DNA of 9,603 bases from the NCBI GenBank assembly GCA_003499325.1, contig DNIP01000107.1, positions 1 to 9,603 on the forward strand, given 5' to 3'. The position numbers were made by a program, and so were the translations under genes. The stretch comes from Oscillospiraceae bacterium (GTDB lineage Bacteria; Bacillota; Clostridia; Oscillospirales; Acutalibacteraceae). Of the stretch, positions 5,981-9,603 are shown in pieces; position 1 is the stretch's first letter; every line of letters starts with the position of its first letter. The notes beneath the pieces are model-generated. The model saw only the letters and a list, made by a program, of their open reading frames with translations. It was not told the DNA's origin and searched no databases.

Positions 5981-8900
5981 ATGATAAAAAGGAGATTACT
6001 TTCTCTTTTGATAGCACTGTTGTTCGTGATGACATCAGCGACCGTGATCCCGTTGTCAGCATCCGCCCAAGCTGTTGACAATGGTGAGCAAGCTGTAACA
6101 GGAGCATCTGAAAACAAAATGCTTCCTGTCGCAATGAACAAAACCGAGGACGCTGCATCACAGCTATCGGTCGATGAATCCCCGCAATTTGACTATCCCG
6201 TGATCACCGATATCCAAAATATCGGCTCGGGCACACAGCTCACTTGGGATACCTACAAAAACAATCACAGCTACCGCGTCTATTACCGCAAGGCGTCAAC
6301 CTACTCCGGCACATGGGATGATAAATATGCCGACGGCGGATGGACGCGTTTGGCGACTGTCAGGGGCAACAGCTATCTGCATACCGGGATAGCAGACGCT
6401 GAGATCGGCATCTACACGATCCGATGCGTAGACGATCAAGGTGATTTTACTTCGGAATTCAATTCGATGGGCTGGGAGAATTGCTATTACGCCGCACCCG
6501 CTTTTTCTTCGATGCGCTTTGATGAAAGCGGCGTTCACCTCACATGGAAGCCCGCATGGAAGAAGCATGGCGAGAGGAACGGTGAATGCTACCGCATTTA
6601 TCGCAAAACAACCGGTACAAGTTGGACGCGCCTCGAACAGACAACCGAGGATCATTACACCGATACCACCGCTGAGATCGGTGTGACCTATTATTACACC
6701 CTACGCTTGATCGACGAGACCGGCTCACGATTTTTAAGCGATTATAAAAGCAGTAAGGCGATCAGCTTCTCTCTGTACCCTTATGTGAACAGTATCAAAA
6801 ACACCGACAGCGGCGCTCAGCTGAGCTGGTACAAATACAGCGGCGCAAAGACCTACCGCGTCTACTATCGCACCTCAAACGGCTGGAACCGTCTGGCAAC
6901 GGTGAGCGGCACCTCGTACACCGATACCTCCGTCAAGAATGAAGCTAACCGCGTCTATACCATCCGCGCGTTGGAAGCTCATGATAACTTCATCAGCGAT
7001 TTCTATCACAACGGATGGAGCAATACCTATTATGCGCCCCCGATCATACAGCGCCTGAGCAATACGACGCAGGGGGTCAAGATCACATGGAACCGCGCAA
7101 AAGGCGCACAAGCCTATTGCGTTTACCGCAAGACCAATAACGGATGGCTCCGTCTGGCAAAGACCGCCGAATCCGAGTATATTGATACTACTGCCGAATC
7201 CGGCAACACCTACACCTATACCCTGCGCATGATCACCGCAAACGGTGAAGATTTCATGAGCGATTATACGGGCGGCAAAGCCATCTTCTATGTCGCTGCT
7301 CCCACCATAAAAAGCATCGAGAACCTGTCCGACAGCGTGAAGATCACCTGGGAGCCGATCAAGGGCGCGAGCTTCTATCGCATCTACTATAAGAGCGGTA
7401 ACGGCTGGACGCGTCTTGCCTCCAAGTATCTCACCGAATATACCGACACATCCGTCAAAGACGGAGAAACACGGGAATACACGATCAGATGTCTGGATGA
7501 AAACGAAAACTTTGTCAGTGATTTCGACCATATCGGATATCGCAACACCTTCTACAAGCCGCCTGTTATCGATACGATCCGTGGCTCAGGCGACGGCGTC
7601 ACCCTCACCTGGGATCGAGCTAAGGGCGCGGAGGATTATCGCGTGTATCGCAAGAGCGTCGGCTCATCGTGGAAGCTCCTCACACAAACGGACAAAAGCA
7701 GCTTTACCGATACGACCTATGAGAAGGGCACGCTCTGCTACTACACCCTGCGGATGATCAGCTCTGACAGCAGTCATTTTATGAGCTCTCATAACGGCGG
7801 ACGATCGATCCTATGGTGCGCGACGCCGCGGTTTTCATCGATCACAAACAGCGAGAACGGAGCGATCCTGAGCTGGGAGCCTGTCCACGGCGCGGACGCA
7901 TACCGAGTTTATTATCGCAGCGGAAACGAATGGATCCGCCTTACGACCACGCAAGGCACCACGTACACCGACAGCGATGTCATCAACGCGCAAACAAAAA
8001 AATACACGATTCGCTGTGTTGACCAAAACGGTGCGTTTCTCTCTGATTTTGATACCGTTGGTACGGTGCATACCTACTATCGCCCCACCGCGATCCAATC
8101 GATCACCTACCGTGATCACGCCAACACGATCACATGGAACACCAGCTCAGAAGCCGCGTCCTACAGCGTGTATCGTAAGGCGTTAGGCGAGAGCGATTGG
8201 ACGATGATCGCCGATCGGATCACGAGCGGCTCCTACACCGACGAGAATATCGCGGAAAACGGGATCTATGCCTACATACTGCGAATACTTGACGAGGACG
8301 GCGCTGTTATCGACGATGGATCCGCAATTGAACGATACTATCAAAACGGTGCTCCTGCCAACGGCACCTTTCCCGCAAACGATATCGAGTATCGCTTGGA
8401 GGAGGGCATCCTTGCCAACGGCTATTACTTCGAGCAAGATATCACCTATTACTATCAAAACGGTATTCGTTTGGAGCAGGATTGGTTCAAGAAGGGCGCT
8501 TATCAAGCGTCTTATGATCGCGCTCAGTGGCTCTATGAGCTGATGTCAGCGCTGGGAGAAGCACCCGATATCGATCGTGATAACGCTAACGCGATATTTG
8601 ACGCGGCTGTACAGCGCAGTATCATCAACAGCTACACCGATCAAGACAGCACCCTGCCCGTCGACCGCCGCTATGCTGCTAATACCATCTTCAACGCGCT
8701 GGGCTATTCCAAACGCACCGTCGGCAGCATCAGTGATATCGACGCGGACGACGACGCACTGTCCACCCTCGCCTACTACGGTTACTTCACCCTTGACGAT
8801 GATGATCGCATATACCCGACGTTGACCGTCACAGAGGATGAATATGACGCGCTGCTCTCACAGATCAGGCTATACCGTCAGCTCAAAGGCAAAACCGTCC

Positions 8901-9538
8901 TCTCGTTCGGCGACAGCATCATGCACGGCGCCGGCAATGATTCGATCCCGATCTCACAGCATATGGCGGAAAAATACGGTATGACCGCACATGACTACTC
9001 TGTCAACGGCGCAACGATGGGAATATACAGCGGCAAAAGTCATATACCCGATCAGGTGCGCAGAGCGGCGGAGTACCATTATCAGCCCGATTTCATCCTG
9101 ATAAACGGCGGCACCAATGATATGTTCCGCGGCGTTTCTCTGGGCGATATCCAAAGCGGCTTTGACAAGTCGCAAACAACTGAGGACACCTATTCCGGCG
9201 GCTTTGAAATAGCGTTGTGGCTGATCCGAAGCGTCTGGCAGAATGTCCCTGTGATCTTCGTCCGCGCCCATAACACCAATCTCGGCAATGATGCGACTGA
9301 GCGCACATTCGGAGAAAGAGGTCTCGAGGTCGCCGAAAAGTGGCACTGCGGCAGTGCGGATATCTACGACGGTACTGCGATGAATTGTGAGGATCAAAAG
9401 CTGGCTGACCGCTACACCTACCCCAATCCCGACCATAACTACAGGCATGATTCGATCCACCCCAACGCCCTCGGCTACGCGACCTTCTATATCCCGATGA
9501 TCGAACAGGTGATGGCGATGGCTGTGAACGATCGGTGA
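5981..9538 (+). CDS. Large secreted protein: eight FN3-like repeats, SLH-like region and SGNH/GDSL hydrolase
   Basis: This is a 1185-residue exported protein. Residues 1-30 are a signal peptide (KRR, a hydrophobic core, ASA cleavage). A short linker leads to eight fibronectin-III-like domains: 73-173, 174-267, 268-354, 355-441, 442-528, 529-616, 617-703 and 704 to about 790. A Tyr-rich piece (to ~838) and a helical stretch (~842-968) with two S-layer-homology-like units follow; this assignment is tentative. The C-terminal SGNH hydrolase (about 970-1185) has every catalytic block: G977-D-S979, N1009-G, G1044-T-N1046-D1047 and D1157-S-I-H1160. It should hydrolyse or transfer ester-linked acyl groups, probably acetyl on a glycan, outside the cell. 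C1123 and C1136 could form a disulfide. There is no dockerin or sortase motif. The gene follows an AT3 acyltransferase but has its own promoter. The substrate is not readable. Confidence 0.9.
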   Translation: MIKRRLLSLLIALLFVMTSATVIPLSASAQAVDNGEQAVTGASENKMLPVAMNKTEDAASQLSVDESPQFDYPVITDIQNIGSGTQLTWDTYKNNHSYRVYYRKASTYSGTWDDKYADGGWTRLATVRGNSYLHTGIADAEIGIYTIRCVDDQGDFTSEFNSMGWENCYYAAPAFSSMRFDESGVHLTWKPAWKKHGERNGECYRIYRKTTGTSWTRLEQTTEDHYTDTTAEIGVTYYYTLRLIDETGSRFLSDYKSSKAISFSLYPYVNSIKNTDSGAQLSWYKYSGAKTYRVYYRTSNGWNRLATVSGTSYTDTSVKNEANRVYTIRALEAHDNFISDFYHNGWSNTYYAPPIIQRLSNTTQGVKITWNRAKGAQAYCVYRKTNNGWLRLAKTAESEYIDTTAESGNTYTYTLRMITANGEDFMSDYTGGKAIFYVAAPTIKSIENLSDSVKITWEPIKGASFYRIYYKSGNGWTRLASKYLTEYTDTSVKDGETREYTIRCLDENENFVSDFDHIGYRNTFYKPPVIDTIRGSGDGVTLTWDRAKGAEDYRVYRKSVGSSWKLLTQTDKSSFTDTTYEKGTLCYYTLRMISSDSSHFMSSHNGGRSILWCATPRFSSITNSENGAILSWEPVHGADAYRVYYRSGNEWIRLTTTQGTTYTDSDVINAQTKKYTIRCVDQNGAFLSDFDTVGTVHTYYRPTAIQSITYRDHANTITWNTSSEAASYSVYRKALGESDWTMIADRITSGSYTDENIAENGIYAYILRILDEDGAVIDDGSAIERYYQNGAPANGTFPANDIEYRLEEGILANGYYFEQDITYYYQNGIRLEQDWFKKGAYQASYDRAQWLYELMSALGEAPDIDRDNANAIFDAAVQRSIINSYTDQDSTLPVDRRYAANTIFNALGYSKRTVGSISDIDADDDALSTLAYYGYFTLDDDDRIYPTLTVTEDEYDALLSQIRLYRQLKGKTVLSFGDSIMHGAGNDSIPISQHMAEKYGMTAHDYSVNGATMGIYSGKSHIPDQVRRAAEYHYQPDFILINGGTNDMFRGVSLGDIQSGFDKSQTTEDTYSGGFEIALWLIRSVWQNVPVIFVRAHNTNLGNDATERTFGERGLEVAEKWHCGSADIYDGTAMNCEDQKLADRYTYPNPDHNYRHDSIHPNALGYATFYIPMIEQVMAMAVNDR
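6197..8350 (+). repeat. Eight FN3-like coding repeats in an A/B/A/B pattern
   Basis: Repeats 1, 3, 5 and 7 (type A) share YRVYYR or similar, a YTIR strand usually followed by C-x-D, S-D/E-F, and an ending like NTYYxPP. Repeats 2, 4, 6 and 8 (type B) share YRVYRK or similar, DTT, a YTLRMI-like strand and an S-D-Y/GGKAI-like ending. Pairs start at residues 73, 268, 442 and 617. Pairs 2, 3 and 4 span about 174-175 residues each, while pair 1 is ~20 longer owing to insertions (near residues 104-122 and 193-202). Repeat 8 is the most diverged. Growth by duplication of a two-domain unit is inferred. The repeats are clear in protein but diverged in DNA. Confidence 0.85.
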
Positions 9539-9557
9539 GCTATCTTAGATAAAGCAA

Positions 9558-9582
9558 AAACAGCGGTGTAAAACCGCTGTTT
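9558..9582. terminator. Bidirectional terminator at the right edge
   Basis: AAACAGCGGT (9558-9567) pairs perfectly with ACCGCTGTTT (9573-9582) around a 5-nt loop, 19 nt after the stop of the SGNH gene. On the plus strand only three Ts follow within the stem. On the minus strand the stem runs into TTTTTGCTTT, a better terminator, suggesting a convergent gene just beyond the right edge. Confidence 0.7.
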
Positions 9583-9603
9583 CAGTCTGTAGAAAAAGCC
9601 ATG

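Noticed and set aside
6875..7531. Minus-strand open frame opposite the FN3 repeats
   Set aside because: Its internal similarity simply mirrors the plus-strand repeats; no start site or promoter supports it.
6197..8350. CRISPR-like or tandem DNA repeat array
   Set aside because: The periodicity is at the protein level, in frame, with diverged DNA and no constant repeat-spacer structure.
8954..9460. Minus-strand open frame opposite the SGNH domain
   Set aside because: The plus frame contains all SGNH catalytic blocks; the antisense frame has no support.

Overview
The window looks like chromosomal DNA of an anaerobic Gram-positive Clostridia bacterium, most likely Ruminococcus-like (Oscillospiraceae). 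The main evidence is a type I dockerin fused to a secreted CotH-family protein. Shine-Dalgarno sites are purine-rich, -10 boxes are AT-rich and sigma-A-like, and coding DNA is about half G+C between AT-rich intergenic gaps. The genus is inferred from gene content, not proven.

Layout. Positions 1-30 hold a plus-strand terminator for a gene off the left edge. A MATE-family efflux transporter (89-1444, minus) is followed by its own hairpin (46-77). It is divergent from an AraC-family regulator (1557-2426, plus), and the 112-bp gap between them carries two superimposed face-to-face promoters. Next come a secreted CotH-kinase-family protein with a C-terminal dockerin (2564-4561), a membrane acyltransferase of the AT3 family (4726-5814), and a 1185-residue secreted protein (5981-9538). 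That protein has eight fibronectin-III-like repeats in an alternating A/B pattern, an S-layer-homology-like stretch and a C-terminal SGNH/GDSL hydrolase domain. The last three genes each have a candidate promoter and a hairpin terminator downstream, so they look like separate transcription units rather than one operon. No gap between genes exceeds 170 bases. I see no tRNA, rRNA, CRISPR array, insertion sequence or prophage gene.

How the genes may work together. MATE and AraC form a plausible regulator-transporter pair. The other three genes all act at or beyond the membrane: an atypical kinase that could dock onto a cohesin scaffold, an O-acyltransferase, and a large exported esterase-type protein. 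AT3 membrane proteins are often fused to an SGNH domain that completes acyl transfer or acts on the same polymer. Here an AT3 protein without an SGNH domain sits next to a secreted SGNH protein, so a split surface-acylation or deacylation pair is a reasonable but unproven hypothesis.
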